Shown here: one piece after another, positions 43,930-52,623 of the stretch
How positions within the stretch are numbered: the stretch's first letter is position 1
How the letters are laid out: each line of letters begins with the position of its first letter
Source: DATLAN01 sp035527455
Lineage (GTDB): Bacteria; Planctomycetota; Planctomycetia; Pirellulales; Thermoguttaceae
Length of the DNA stretch: 64,000 nucleotides
Direction of reading: 5' to 3'
NCBI GenBank assembly: GCA_035527455.1
Contig: DATLAN010000211.1
Location: forward strand, 1 to 64,000
Notes under the pieces: model-generated
Database searches by the model: none
What the model saw: the letters and a program-made list of their open reading frames with translations, nothing else
What the model was told of the DNA's origin: nothing
Made by a program: the position numbers and the translations under genes

Positions 43930-45240
43930 TCACGGGTTCTGAAGGGATGCGACGGTTCGTTTTCGTCTGATTCGTCCAGCCGGCCTTGCGATTTTCCCGA
44001 AGGCATCGAGATACTCGCGGGCGACGCACTCCGGCAAGAACGGCTCGGCCAGTCTCGTTTCCCCGCATCCCGACGCATCCGTCTCGGACGTGCTTCGAGG
44101 CTCTCCGCGGAGAAACAGGTCCGCTAATGCCCGTTCTATTTGCGGACGATCGTGCGTCACGGGAATCCCACCGCCGTACGTGTTCAAGTAATCGCGAACG
44201 GCACTGGGTTCGGGAGTGACTGCCAGGATGGGCCGTCCAGCGACGGCGCAATCGGCAAACTTGCTCGGCAGAAAGCAGCCCACTTCCATCGGCGCTTCGG
44301 ATACGAGATTGACGTCCGCGGCCGCGATCATCGAACAGGCCGACTCCGGAGAGACGGTTCCGACTATTCTGACGAGGTCCTCCATGTCGAGTGCTTTGAC
44401 GAGTGACCGGAGTTCGCGCCCTACCCAGCCAACGCACTTCAACCCCTTGAAGACACGCGGGAACTTCCGGGCCACGTTCTTGACGGCCTCGAGCAGATCG
44501 GCACTGATTCGGGTTTTGTCCAAACGGCCGACGTGCAACAGCCAACCGCGCGCATCCTCCGGATAGGGTGCCGGGGTCGCCCTCAGTCCGCAATGTGGAA
44601 CGACGTGTTTGCGGTCGGCCAGGGAGACGCCCAGTTTCGCCTCCATCCAATCAAGCATGTACTTGTTGGGAGCGAGCACGGCGTCAGCAGTGCACAAGAT
44701 TCTTCGGTTCAAGAGAACTTTGCGGTAGTTTCCCGGCGCGCGGCGACGATACGGTTTCGGCAGCAGGCTAAGCGGCCGCGGATCGCTGTAGAAAGCGGCC
44801 CATGGCAAATCCGGGAATCTCTTCTTCATCTTCAGGCCGACGCGATGCCAATCCATGGGCACGGCGACGGTCAGCAATACGTCGGGGCGGAAATCCCGGA
44901 CGGCCGCACCGGCCCGTCGAGCGGCTTCGGCGATGAATGGGAATCGCATGATCGACTTGGCGAGACTTCTGTTCGTCTTGGAGAGTCCGGTGCCGATCCG
45001 ATTCATCCATCTCGCAAAAACGCCAGTGGATCCGTACGGCTTCAAGTACGGGATATACTCCAGGCCGTGCGGGCTGTTTCTCCTGCTCTGCCGAGCGGTA
45101 GAAATTCTGCCGGTCTCCGTTCCGGAGATCACGTGGATGCCGGCGCCGTACTCGTGGAGCGCACGGACGACTCGGGCCATCTGCAGCGCCCGAGTGCTGC
45201 CCACCAGCGGAAAGACCTCGCACAGGATCAGGATTCGCAC
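43930..45240 (-). CDS. GT4-like glycosyltransferase
   Basis: 436 residues. GT-B fold: N-terminal RILILCEVFPLVGSTRALQM with a donor-domain half carrying WLLHVGRLDKTRISADLLEA, FLPSKFADCAVAGRPILAVT and a sugar-binding region. The E-x7-E motif is not clearly seen, so the acceptor and mechanism cannot be assigned. The start is GTG 45240, six bases after AGGGAG, and overlaps the upstream FkbM gene by 13 bases. Part of a surface glycan operon. Confidence 0.78.
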   Translation of the reverse strand: MRILILCEVFPLVGSTRALQMARVVRALHEYGAGIHVISGTETGRISTARQSRRNSPHGLEYIPYLKPYGSTGVFARWMNRIGTGLSKTNRSLAKSIMRFPFIAEAARRAGAAVRDFRPDVLLTVAVPMDWHRVGLKMKKRFPDLPWAAFYSDPRPLSLLPKPYRRRAPGNYRKVLLNRRILCTADAVLAPNKYMLDWMEAKLGVSLADRKHVVPHCGLRATPAPYPEDARGWLLHVGRLDKTRISADLLEAVKNVARKFPRVFKGLKCVGWVGRELRSLVKALDMEDLVRIVGTVSPESACSMIAAADVNLVSEAPMEVGCFLPSKFADCAVAGRPILAVTPEPSAVRDYLNTYGGGIPVTHDRPQIERALADLFLRGEPRSTSETDASGCGETRLAEPFLPECVAREYLDAFGKIARPAGRIRRKRTVASLQNP

Positions 45241-46301
45241 GGACGACTCCCTACGTGAGGCCACCGGATGCCGTTTTCCGTCGCCATGGTCAACTGCCTG
45301 TGCATCGTTGGGGTTGAGGTGTACGCGTCAATCGAAGCGGCAGCTGGGGGAGCCAGGGATCGGTGCCGTCTTGTCGCAAAAAGCATGACCGCGCGTTTCG
45401 GCTTTCCGCGGCGATTGAACAGCGGCTCGTGGCTGACGCGAAAACCTGCCAGTTCCAAGGTTGCGCGAAGCTCTCGGACCAGGTGCGAGCCTTGATCGCA
45501 AACGGTCGGGTGCACTTCCATGACAATCCGATCGATCTTCATCAAAGTCTCTCGTGGAGCGCTTCGGAATACGTCGAACTCCGCTCCCTCGACGTCGCAT
45601 TTGAGAAGAGAACAGTGATCGACCGATTCCCGCTGAAACAAGTCGGGAAGGCAAATAGTCGAAACGTCTTCATAGCTGCTTGCCTTCAATTCCGCCGTGT
45701 GCTCCCGGAACGTCGAATGCGCTCCCGAACTGACGTCGCTGAGGAAGATCCGTGCACGGCAGCCCGATTCCCCGGCCACGGCCTTCTGGTGGAACGTCAC
45801 GCGATCCGCGTATTGCCGTTCCATGCGGCCCACGTTCTTTCGGGCAACGCTCAGGTTTGCTCCTACCGGTTCGACGCAGATGACACGTTGCGCCAGAGGC
45901 GCGATCCGCACGGCAAACAACCCGACGTTCGCACCCAGATCGATAACGATTCCCAAAGGTCGACGAATAGCGTTGATACGATACGTGTCGTTAAGGAACA
46001 CCTCGCAAAAAGCGAAGGAACTCGTTGGGGGTAAGAGCACGCTGAACTCCAGGCCCTGCAATTCCATGAGTCCGTCTTCAACAAGCGCCAATCGTGCACC
46101 AGAGGAATCCGCGAGTACCCAATCGAACAAATGCCTGCAATCCCTCACGCTGGGCAGTCTGAGAGTGCCTCCTTCACGCAATTGCAGCTCGGACGGTCTC
46201 CGCCGCGCCAGCGCGAATTGGAGATGGGCGGCCAGCGGGCGGCGGAATAGGGAACGACAGCGTCGATACCGGCGGAGACTCAATAGGTGGGCCAATTTCA
46301 T
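45228..46301 (-). CDS. FkbM-family methyltransferase
   Basis: 357 residues. A SAM-dependent methyltransferase: motif I VIDLGANVGLFAVRIA, CVEPVGANLSVARKN, and the FkbM signature LLKCDVEGAEFDVFRSA. Members often O-methylate sugars in surface glycans and polyketides. The first 85 residues are basic and rich in Arg and may be a separate segment. Downstream genes are two glycosyltransferases, supporting a role in modifying a polysaccharide or glycolipid. Confidence 0.85.
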   Translation of the reverse strand: MKLAHLLSLRRYRRCRSLFRRPLAAHLQFALARRRPSELQLREGGTLRLPSVRDCRHLFDWVLADSSGARLALVEDGLMELQGLEFSVLLPPTSSFAFCEVFLNDTYRINAIRRPLGIVIDLGANVGLFAVRIAPLAQRVICVEPVGANLSVARKNVGRMERQYADRVTFHQKAVAGESGCRARIFLSDVSSGAHSTFREHTAELKASSYEDVSTICLPDLFQRESVDHCSLLKCDVEGAEFDVFRSAPRETLMKIDRIVMEVHPTVCDQGSHLVRELRATLELAGFRVSHEPLFNRRGKPKRAVMLFATRRHRSLAPPAAASIDAYTSTPTMHRQLTMATENGIRWPHVGSRPCES

Positions 46302-46700
46302 CGCGATACTCCCCCCTCGGCAGAAGTCTGTTCAAGATAAATTCGGCTTTCTCCACGAAAGTGCCAAGCGTACCGGGAATCCGCCCATTGAAGCAAGTGA
46401 ACTTGGGTAACCTGGCGGCGACTTGCGGGTTTTTTTCATCTTCCGTAGGTCAGGGCTTGCCCTGACGGAATCGAGCAAGAGAAGGAATCGAGCAAGAGAA
46501 GCCGTCAGGGCAAGCCCTGACCTACAAGAATCTGCTATTGGTCCCGTGAGAGGCTTGCGGTATTCTTCTCGCTCAACGAGGCTGGCGAGAGGTCTTCCTG
46601 GATACCCCGGACCCCCTGGTTTCACTTGCGGAGGGGCAACAAACACCCCGCGTGTGACTTCGACGCGGACGCGCTCATCGTCCGGTGTCCAAGGAGGAGC
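46302..46700. other. 399-bp divergent region with an inverted repeat
   Basis: It separates the FkbM operon (minus) from the heptosyltransferase gene (plus). It contains a hairpin with 24-bp perfect arms (46445-46525). Promoters were not recognised. AGGAGG at 46692-46697 is the ribosome binding site for the ATG at 46701. Confidence 0.5.
46445..46525. repeat. Inverted repeat with 24-bp perfect arms, CAGGGCTTGCCCTG core
   Basis: Arms 46445-46468 and 46502-46525 match perfectly; each arm contains the internal palindrome CAGGGCTTGCCCTG. The loop holds two direct copies of AATCGAGCAAGAGAAG. Confidence 0.9.
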
Positions 46701-47756
46701 ATGAAAGTTGCCATTTTCCTGCCCAACTGGCTTGGCGACTTGGTGATGGCCACGCCCGTGCTTAGGGCGATGCGGCGTCACCTCGGCCCCGACGCGCTCA
46801 TCGTGGGCATCATGCGGCCGTATTTGGCCGATCTTCTGGCCGGGACCGACTGGCTGAGCGAACAATGGCATTACGACCCGCGATCGAAGGACTCCGGTCT
46901 CCGACCCTGGGCACTGACTCGGCGGCTTCGACGCCGTCGGTTCGACATGGCGTTGATGCTGCCCCATTCGCTCCGCCCGGCGGTCGTGGCCTACCTGGGC
47001 GGCGTCAAAGAACGGATCGGCTACGTTCGGAACCTCCGCGGGCCGTTGCTGACGCGAAAACTGCACTACCGGCGTGCCGGTCGCCGGCTGGTGCCCGTTC
47101 CGGTGGTCGACACGTTTCTGGCGTTGGCGAAGGCCGCCGGTTGTGGTCCGGAGTCGCCGCGACTGGAACTGGCCACCACCGAGGCCGAGGAACGTGAGGC
47201 CGACGGGGTCTTCGAGCGTCTGGGCTTGAGGGACGACGGGCGCGTGCTGGCGTTCAACTGCAGCGGAGCCTACGGAGGCACCAAGCTCTGGCCGGTGGAG
47301 TATTTCGGGAAACTCGCACGGCGGGTCGTCGAGCAGACGGACCATGACGTGCTGGTGATGTGCGGACCCGACGAGCAGGAGACTGCCCGAGAGATCGTAC
47401 GGCTGGCCGATCGTCCGCGGGTCTTTTCGATGGCCGACCAACCGCTCGACCTGGGCACGGCCAAGGCCTGCATGCGGCAGAGTCGGCTGATGGTCTCGAC
47501 CGACAGCGGTCCCCGGCACGTGGCGGCCGCTTTCGGCAAGCCCCTGGTAACGCTTTTCGGACCGCTGTTGCCCATCTGGAGCGAAAACCCCACGCAGCGC
47601 GCCGTGAATCTCTGCCTCGACCTGGACTGCATCGGATGCCGTCGGCGCGTTTGCCCTCTGGGGCACCACAAGTGCATGCGGGGGCTTTCCGTCGAGATGG
47701 TGTACGCGGAAGTGGTGAAGCTGCTGGAAGAGGGCACGTCGGTAAAGGCGGCGTGA
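46701..47756 (+). CDS. waaF: Lipopolysaccharide heptosyltransferase II-like (GT9)
   Basis: 351 residues, full length. GT9 enzymes add L-glycero-D-manno-heptose to the lipid A-Kdo core. Start MKVAIFLPNWLGDLVMATPV with the GD catalytic motif, then STDSGPRHVAAAFGKPLVTL and the cysteine-rich end CIGCRRRVCPLGHHKCM, which is typical of WaaF. AGGAGG lies directly upstream. Two GT4 genes and a GT39 gene follow. It implies an LPS-type outer membrane; the exact sugar cannot be inferred. Confidence 0.88.
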   Translation: MKVAIFLPNWLGDLVMATPVLRAMRRHLGPDALIVGIMRPYLADLLAGTDWLSEQWHYDPRSKDSGLRPWALTRRLRRRRFDMALMLPHSLRPAVVAYLGGVKERIGYVRNLRGPLLTRKLHYRRAGRRLVPVPVVDTFLALAKAAGCGPESPRLELATTEAEEREADGVFERLGLRDDGRVLAFNCSGAYGGTKLWPVEYFGKLARRVVEQTDHDVLVMCGPDEQETAREIVRLADRPRVFSMADQPLDLGTAKACMRQSRLMVSTDSGPRHVAAAFGKPLVTLFGPLLPIWSENPTQRAVNLCLDLDCIGCRRRVCPLGHHKCMRGLSVEMVYAEVVKLLEEGTSVKAA

Positions 47757-47796
47757 GGGGACTCGGGGCTGGGGACTCGGGGCTTGTGAAGGAACC

Positions 47797-47824
47797 GTTT
47801 AGCGGGCGGGCTTGCCCGCCGTTT
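47797..47824 (-). repeat. Dispersed element, copy 3 (CGGGCAAGCCCG core), inverted
   Basis: Reverse complement of the other copies. Together with its neighbour at 47993-48025 it makes a roughly 42-bp near-perfect inverted repeat (about 47784-47824 against 47998-48039, including the flank TTGTGAAGGAAC), suggesting a duplicated and flipped unit. Confidence 0.85.
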
Positions 47825-47992
47825 CGTCGTGGCCGCAGGCCCTGTTATGGATTGGGAACTGGACGTGTCGGCGAGCAGGAAAAGAGAACATCGATGCTCC
47901 TGCCGAATCAACCGTGGCCTGTGCCGGCCGGCCGTCGATATGCCCTCCCGTCCCAGCCCCGAACCCGCAATCCCCAGCGCGACCCTTGGCCG

Positions 47993-48025
47993 CAACCAAA
48001 CGGCGGGCAAGCCCGCCCGCTAAAC
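47993..48025 (+). repeat. Dispersed element, copy 4 (CGGGCAAGCCCG core)
   Basis: CAACCAAACGGCGGGCAAGC then CCGCCCGCTAAAC; one base difference from copies at 6151 and 8583 in the left flank. Confidence 0.85.
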
Positions 48026-48039
48026 AGTTCCTTCACAAG

Positions 48040-48107
48040 CCCCCAATCCCCAACCCCCAATCCCCAATCCCTAACCCCTAACCCCTATCCCCTAACCCCT
48101 AACCTCT
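48040..48107 (+). repeat. C-rich tract with telomere-like CCCTAA units
   Basis: CCCCAATCC units (48040-48070) pass into CCCCTAA units (48071-48105), ending two bases before the ATG at 48109. The complementary strand is G-rich. It leaves no room for a normal ribosome binding site for the following gene. Confidence 0.85.
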
Positions 48108-48108
48108 G

Positions 48109-49344
48109 ATGAAAGTCGCCCTGGTACTGGAGCGTTTCGATCCCCGGCGCGGCGGCCTGGAATACTGGACCTGTCAGCTTGCGGGCCGACTGATCGATCG
48201 GGGTCACGAGGTCCACGTCGTAGCTTCCCGTTTTGCCGAGCCGGCTGGCGACTTGCCGATCGTGGCCCACCCGCTCCCGTCAGCGAAATCCCGGCTGGGT
48301 TTTGCCGAGGCGGCCCAAGCGGAACTGCTGTCGTTTGCCCCGGACGTCATCCACGACATGGGGTCCGGCTGGTACTGCGACGTGTTCCAGCCGCACGGCG
48401 GTTCGTTCGCCGCGATGGCCCAGCGGAAACTGTTGTTGTACCGGCGGTGCCTGCGACCTCTGAAACGCCGCATCGACGGGATGCTGCCTCGGCACCGGCA
48501 ATTTCGGGCGCTGATGCAGCGGCAATACGCCGACCACGGACAGGTCTTGCTCGCCCTGTCGCGATTGGTGGCCGACGACTTCCAGCGCTTGCACCGTGTG
48601 CCGTCCGATCGCATCCGGATCGTCTACAACGGCGTGGATACCAACCGCTTCTCGCCGGAGCACCGGCCGAAGTTCCGCCGGAGCGTTCGCCGGCAATTGG
48701 GAATCGGCGACGACACGGTCTGTGCGTTGATCGTGGCGCACGATTTCCGACTGAAGGGCCTGGCCACGCTCCTTCGCGCCATGCGGCATCTCGGGAACGA
48801 ATCCAGGCCCATCCACCTGACCGTCGTGGGCGGGAAACGCATCGCGAAGTGGCAGCGGATGGCCAGGCGGCTGGGTGTGAAGTCCGCCGTGAGCTTCGTG
48901 GGGTCCCAAGACGACACCGTCCCCTATTACGCCGCGGCCGACGTCTACGTCCACCCGACGTTTTACGACTCCTGCAGCCTGGTGGTGCTCGAAGCGGCCG
49001 CTTGCGGTCTGCCCGTCATCACCACGCGGCTCAACGGCGCCTCGGAACTGTTCGAGGACGGCGTGCAGGGCTGGCTGCTTTCCGATCCGACCGACGCAGG
49101 GCTACTGGCCAGCCGGATGCGGACGATGCTCGACGATTCCCTGCGGCAGGAGATGGGTCGGGCCGCACGAGCAGCGGCAGCCGAACACACGTTCGATCGC
49201 AACGTGGACGAAATCCTGGCGGTCTATGAAGAAGCGGTTTCTTCCCGGCGGACTGGAGGCCACGCCGTGCGCACTTCCGCCGCACGGGGCCTTTCGCTCG
49301 AGTTTCGTCCCGCCGGGGCGCAACACCAGATCCGTTTGCCCTGA
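48109..49344 (+). CDS. GT4-family glycosyltransferase (WaaG-like), first of a tandem pair
   Basis: 411 residues, GT-B fold. N-terminal LERFDPRRGGLEYWTCQLAG, DVIHDMGSGWYCDVFQPHGG, then NGVDTNRF and the C-terminal donor motif YDSCSLVVLEAAACGLP, which matches the WaaG/RfaG group. WaaG adds the first glucose to the LPS core; the acceptor here is unknown. It is a paralogue of the next gene (same order of blocks: RRGG, DVIHDMG, YNGVDT, RHL/MGRL, YD.CSL). ATG 48109 directly follows a C-rich repeat with no Shine-Dalgarno, so translation may be weak or leader-independent. Confidence 0.85.
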   Translation: MKVALVLERFDPRRGGLEYWTCQLAGRLIDRGHEVHVVASRFAEPAGDLPIVAHPLPSAKSRLGFAEAAQAELLSFAPDVIHDMGSGWYCDVFQPHGGSFAAMAQRKLLLYRRCLRPLKRRIDGMLPRHRQFRALMQRQYADHGQVLLALSRLVADDFQRLHRVPSDRIRIVYNGVDTNRFSPEHRPKFRRSVRRQLGIGDDTVCALIVAHDFRLKGLATLLRAMRHLGNESRPIHLTVVGGKRIAKWQRMARRLGVKSAVSFVGSQDDTVPYYAAADVYVHPTFYDSCSLVVLEAAACGLPVITTRLNGASELFEDGVQGWLLSDPTDAGLLASRMRTMLDDSLRQEMGRAARAAAAEHTFDRNVDEILAVYEEAVSSRRTGGHAVRTSAARGLSLEFRPAGAQHQIRLP

Positions 49345-49393
49345 TCAGGAGTCGGCTTAGCTTAGGTCCCGCGCAAAAACAACCTGTACAATG

Positions 49394-49470
49394 GGGTGGC
49401 ACGCCCTGAGGAACGAAGGGCGTGGAAAATCGGCCAAACCACGCCCTTCGTTCCTCAGGGCGTGCCACCC
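49394..49470. repeat. Inverted repeat with 32-bp perfect arms
   Basis: Arms 49394-49425 and 49439-49470 are exact reverse complements, loop 13 bases. Outside them, flanks such as GTACA at about 49385 and 49484 continue the symmetry imperfectly to about 49370-49504. It lies between the two paralogous GT4 genes. Confidence 0.9.
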
Positions 49471-49510
49471 TCGCCAAGAAAGTGTACAAGTTATTCTTGC
49501 GCAAACAATG

Positions 49511-50665
49511 ATGCGAATCGGCCTGGTTATCCCACACTTCGAGCCCCGGCGGGGCGGCGCCGAGCAATGGACTTTCCAGTTCGCCCGCGGGCTGTTGGCC
49601 AGGGGCCACGAGGTCCACGTGGTGGCACAGAGCTTCTCGCCAACCACGTCTTCGCTGCCGATCGTCGCTCACGCGTTGGGGAAAACCCATACCCGGTTGG
49701 GTTTCGCCGCGGCGGCCGAACGCTGCCTGCAATCGTTGACGCTGGACGTGATTCACGACATGGGCGCGGGATGGTGCTGCGACGTCTTCGAGTCGCACGA
49801 CGGCTCGCGGCTTGCGCAGTGGGAACGCAAGCTGCTGTTGTTGCCTCCTTGGGCCCGGCCGGTGAAAAGGCTGCTGATTCGCTTCTTGCCGCGCTACCGC
49901 ACCTTCCGGAAGCTGTGCCGCCGGCAGTTCGCCGATCCACGGCGGATCGTGCTGGCGTTGTCGCAGATGGTCGCGCAGGACTACCGGCGTTACCACGCCG
50001 TTCGGCCCGAGCAGATCCGGCTGGTTTACAACGGCGTGGACACCCGGCGATTCTCGCCCGCCAACCGACCGTTGCACCGCGACGCCGTTCGCCGTCAACT
50101 CGAAGTTCGCCGCGAGGAGGTGTTGTTTCTGTTCGTCGGCCACGACTTCCATCGCAAGGGGCTGGCCACGGCGTTGCGGGCGATGGGCCGTCTGGTGACG
50201 CAAGGTGCCCCCGTGCGGCTGGCGGTCGTCGGCGGGAAACACCTCGGGCAATTCGTGCGGCTGGCGCAACGTTGCGAGGCGGCCGCAGCGGTCCGTTTCC
50301 TCGGATCGATCGAGGACCCGGTGCCCTACTACGCGGCGGCCGACGCCTACGTATTGCCGACCTTCTACGACCCGTGCAGTCTCGGCGTGCTCGAAGCGGC
50401 GGCCAGCGGACTGCCGAGCGTCACCACCCGGTTCAACGGGGCGGGCGAGCTGTTGACCGACGGCCTTGACGGTTACCTGCTGGACGATCCGGCGGACGAT
50501 TCGGCGCTGGCCGACCGTTTGCGTACATTATTGAATCCGACGCGGCGGGAGCGGATGGGAGAAGCCGCCCGGCGAACGGCGCTGCGGCACACGCTGGACG
50601 GCAATTGCGACGAAATCCTGGCCATCTACCGGGAAGTGGCCGGAGTGCGAGCCCGGGCCGCGTAA
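49511..50665 (+). CDS. GT4-family glycosyltransferase (WaaG-like), second of a tandem pair
   Basis: 384 residues, GT-B fold. N-terminal IPHFEPRRGGAEQWTFQFAR, DVIHDMGAGWCCDVFESHDG, YNGVDTRRF, and YDPCSLGVLEAAASGLP in the donor site. It is parallel in layout to the preceding gene, so the pair arose by duplication. Two ATGs (49508, 49511) are possible; the second is reported as it begins the conserved RIGLVIPH. The start is preceded by the inverted repeat 49394-49470 and its flank rather than by a normal ribosome binding site. Acceptor unknown; likely LPS or glycan. Confidence 0.85.
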   Translation: MRIGLVIPHFEPRRGGAEQWTFQFARGLLARGHEVHVVAQSFSPTTSSLPIVAHALGKTHTRLGFAAAAERCLQSLTLDVIHDMGAGWCCDVFESHDGSRLAQWERKLLLLPPWARPVKRLLIRFLPRYRTFRKLCRRQFADPRRIVLALSQMVAQDYRRYHAVRPEQIRLVYNGVDTRRFSPANRPLHRDAVRRQLEVRREEVLFLFVGHDFHRKGLATALRAMGRLVTQGAPVRLAVVGGKHLGQFVRLAQRCEAAAAVRFLGSIEDPVPYYAAADAYVLPTFYDPCSLGVLEAAASGLPSVTTRFNGAGELLTDGLDGYLLDDPADDSALADRLRTLLNPTRRERMGEAARRTALRHTLDGNCDEILAIYREVAGVRARAA

Positions 50666-50685
50666 GGGGCAATTGTAATAGCAAC

Positions 50686-50718
50686 GTTTAGCGGGCGGGC
50701 TTGCCCGCCGCTTGGTTG
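50686..50718 (-). repeat. Dispersed element, copy 5 (CGGGCAAGCCCG core), inverted
   Basis: Located between the convergent stops of the GT4 gene (50665) and the GT39-type gene (50742). Matches the other four copies, with a CTTGGTTG flank. Confidence 0.85.
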
Positions 50719-50741
50719 CGGCCACAAACCGAAAAGGCACG

Positions 50742-52367
50742 TTACCGATTCGCCAATCCCTCGTCACGGCGGACCAGGACGAGGACGTCCCGGCATCCCG
50801 GCGGCAAGCGATCCTCATCGACGCGATCGTAGCGAAGCCCCCTTCTGCTCACCAGGGTTTCCGAACACGCGGCCCAGTAGTCGCGGTTCCAGGGATTGTT
50901 TTCGAGCACGACGAGGTCCGGCCGCAGGTCCCTGATCACGCTCAATCGGGACTTGCCGACGAAATTTCCCCGGGCATAGTACACGATCAGTTCTCTTGCG
51001 TTGGCCTCGGCGGCGATGCTGCGGTTCGGGCCGAAGCGTTGGAGGATCCAGCCTCCCAACTCGGCCCGTTGGTGCATCAGAGGCCCGGCGGAAGTCTTCA
51101 TATCGAACGAGCCGGCCGCCACGACGGCGACCACGACCCCCGCCGCCAGCCAGACGCGACGCCTCGGGCTCCACGCGATCCGCCGTTGCGTCGTTCGGGC
51201 AATCCAGTCGATCGTCGCCGATAGTCCCAGGGCCATCCACGGGAACGAAACGCAGACCACCGGCAGGAAGTACCGGATGTCGAGCCCGTACTGAGAATAG
51301 CGAATGCCGATCATTGCCAGCATGAGCAGGGCCATCAGCGACACGACCTGATGGTCTCGCCGGAAGAAAACGCGTCGCCAACCCCACAAGCCCGCCAGCG
51401 CCAACAGCAGCGGAACGTACGTGTAGGCCTTGACGAACCGGACGGCCAGTTTTCGCAGCAGCGTGAAGCCGGACGGCGGCACGTTCAGCGGTGCCGGGTA
51501 CTTCGGGGCGGCCGTTTCTTGCTGAAGAACCGAGGGTTTTGGGGCGAGCGGTTCGTCGAGGGACTCGTACCAACGCTGCAAGATGTTTTTGTGCGCAGCG
51601 CGGGCCATCTCCCAGCGAGGACACTCGCGCAGCCACGTCGCGTTCACTACGGCTACCGAGACGGGAATCGCCGCCACGCAAACCATCGTGCCCAACACGA
51701 GCCGGCGACGTCGTCCGGCGGCACTCGGCACCCGCAGAGCCGGCCAAAGGATCACGGGCACCAGCAACACCCAGCCCGCCGAACGCGTGTGGACGGCCAA
51801 GGTCAGCGCCGCTCCGGCCGCCAGGAAGAGCCGCCAGCGGATTTCGACGGCCGCCCGCCATGCCAGGTAGAGTGTGAGGTGGAACAGGAACCAGAACGTC
51901 GGATCGCGGATGATCAGCGGAGAGAACGCCACCAGCTTCGGATGCAACGCGTACAAGAGGCACGCAACCGCGGCCACGCGGTCGTCGAACTGTCGCCGCA
52001 CCCAGCCAAAAAGCGGCAGGACCGCCAGCGTGGCCATGGCGACGCTCCACCACTCGCCGGCGGCCGTCCAATCCACGTCGAGCCGCCGCAGCCACAAGAG
52101 GATGATCGGATAGACGTTCAGCCCCAGCACGGAGAAGGCCGATTCGAGATCGCCCCGTTCCAACGACTCGGTGGCTTCCAGGTAGGTGACGGTATCTGCC
52201 CAGAGGATGTTCCACCGCAGGGCCGCCCAGACGCGTGGAACCAGACAAACGAGCACCAGCAAAGCCAGCAGAACCCGACGGCGCGAAACGGCACCGACCG
52301 TATCGCCCGAGAGACGATTCGGGAACGTTTCGGCCGGGCTTTCGCAGAGACTACGCCAGAAACGCAT
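50742..52367 (-). CDS. GT39-type (ArnT/PMT-like) membrane glycosyltransferase
   Basis: 541 residues with about 10-12 hydrophobic helices. The N-terminal region has RRVLLALLVLVCLVPRVWAA, then DTVTYLEATESL and GLNVYPIILLWLRR, a pattern of polyprenyl-phosphate-sugar-dependent glycosyltransferases of the GT-C superfamily (PMT_2/GT39). The soluble C-terminus (about 420-541) lies after the last helix. Such enzymes transfer a sugar from a lipid carrier to a protein, lipid or glycan outside the membrane. It is transcribed opposite to the waaF cluster. Confidence 0.8.
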   Translation of the reverse strand: MRFWRSLCESPAETFPNRLSGDTVGAVSRRRVLLALLVLVCLVPRVWAALRWNILWADTVTYLEATESLERGDLESAFSVLGLNVYPIILLWLRRLDVDWTAAGEWWSVAMATLAVLPLFGWVRRQFDDRVAAVACLLYALHPKLVAFSPLIIRDPTFWFLFHLTLYLAWRAAVEIRWRLFLAAGAALTLAVHTRSAGWVLLVPVILWPALRVPSAAGRRRRLVLGTMVCVAAIPVSVAVVNATWLRECPRWEMARAAHKNILQRWYESLDEPLAPKPSVLQQETAAPKYPAPLNVPPSGFTLLRKLAVRFVKAYTYVPLLLALAGLWGWRRVFFRRDHQVVSLMALLMLAMIGIRYSQYGLDIRYFLPVVCVSFPWMALGLSATIDWIARTTQRRIAWSPRRRVWLAAGVVVAVVAAGSFDMKTSAGPLMHQRAELGGWILQRFGPNRSIAAEANARELIVYYARGNFVGKSRLSVIRDLRPDLVVLENNPWNRDYWAACSETLVSRRGLRYDRVDEDRLPPGCRDVLVLVRRDEGLANR

Positions 52368-52623
52368 ACGACCTCGCAGCCCCCAAACGGTGGATACCCT
52401 CGTTGTCGCGGCACGATGAGTGCGGGCATTTTAGCGGGAACGCGCGTCCGCTTGAAGACGTATTTCAGTCGTTCGCAGTGACGGCACTTATGCGGTCTGC
52501 AATCATCGTTCCGGGCTGCTGTTGACGACTCCGGTTTCCCCCCCCGCAACGCAGTGCGGGGGCGTTTCCTCTCTCCTCTCGCTTAGTTGCGAAGCCGCGA
52601 GCGGCCCACTCTCCACTCTCCCC
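52368..52623. other. 256-bp gap with a hairpin and a palindrome repeat
   Basis: It contains a CCCCGCA...TGCGGGG hairpin at about 52543-52563 and a GCGAAGCCGCGAGCGGC palindrome at 52589-52605. Both lie downstream of the VTC gene stop (52624) on the minus strand and could terminate it. No gene. Confidence 0.5.

Larger units (their letters stand above)
47757..48108. other. 352-bp repeat-rich gap within the glycosyltransferase cluster
   Basis: Contains two direct copies of GGGGACTCGGGGCT at 47758-47785, two inverted copies of the dispersed CGGGCAAGCCCG element (47797-47824 and 47993-48025) and the C-rich tract 48040-48107. No gene. Confidence 0.7.
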
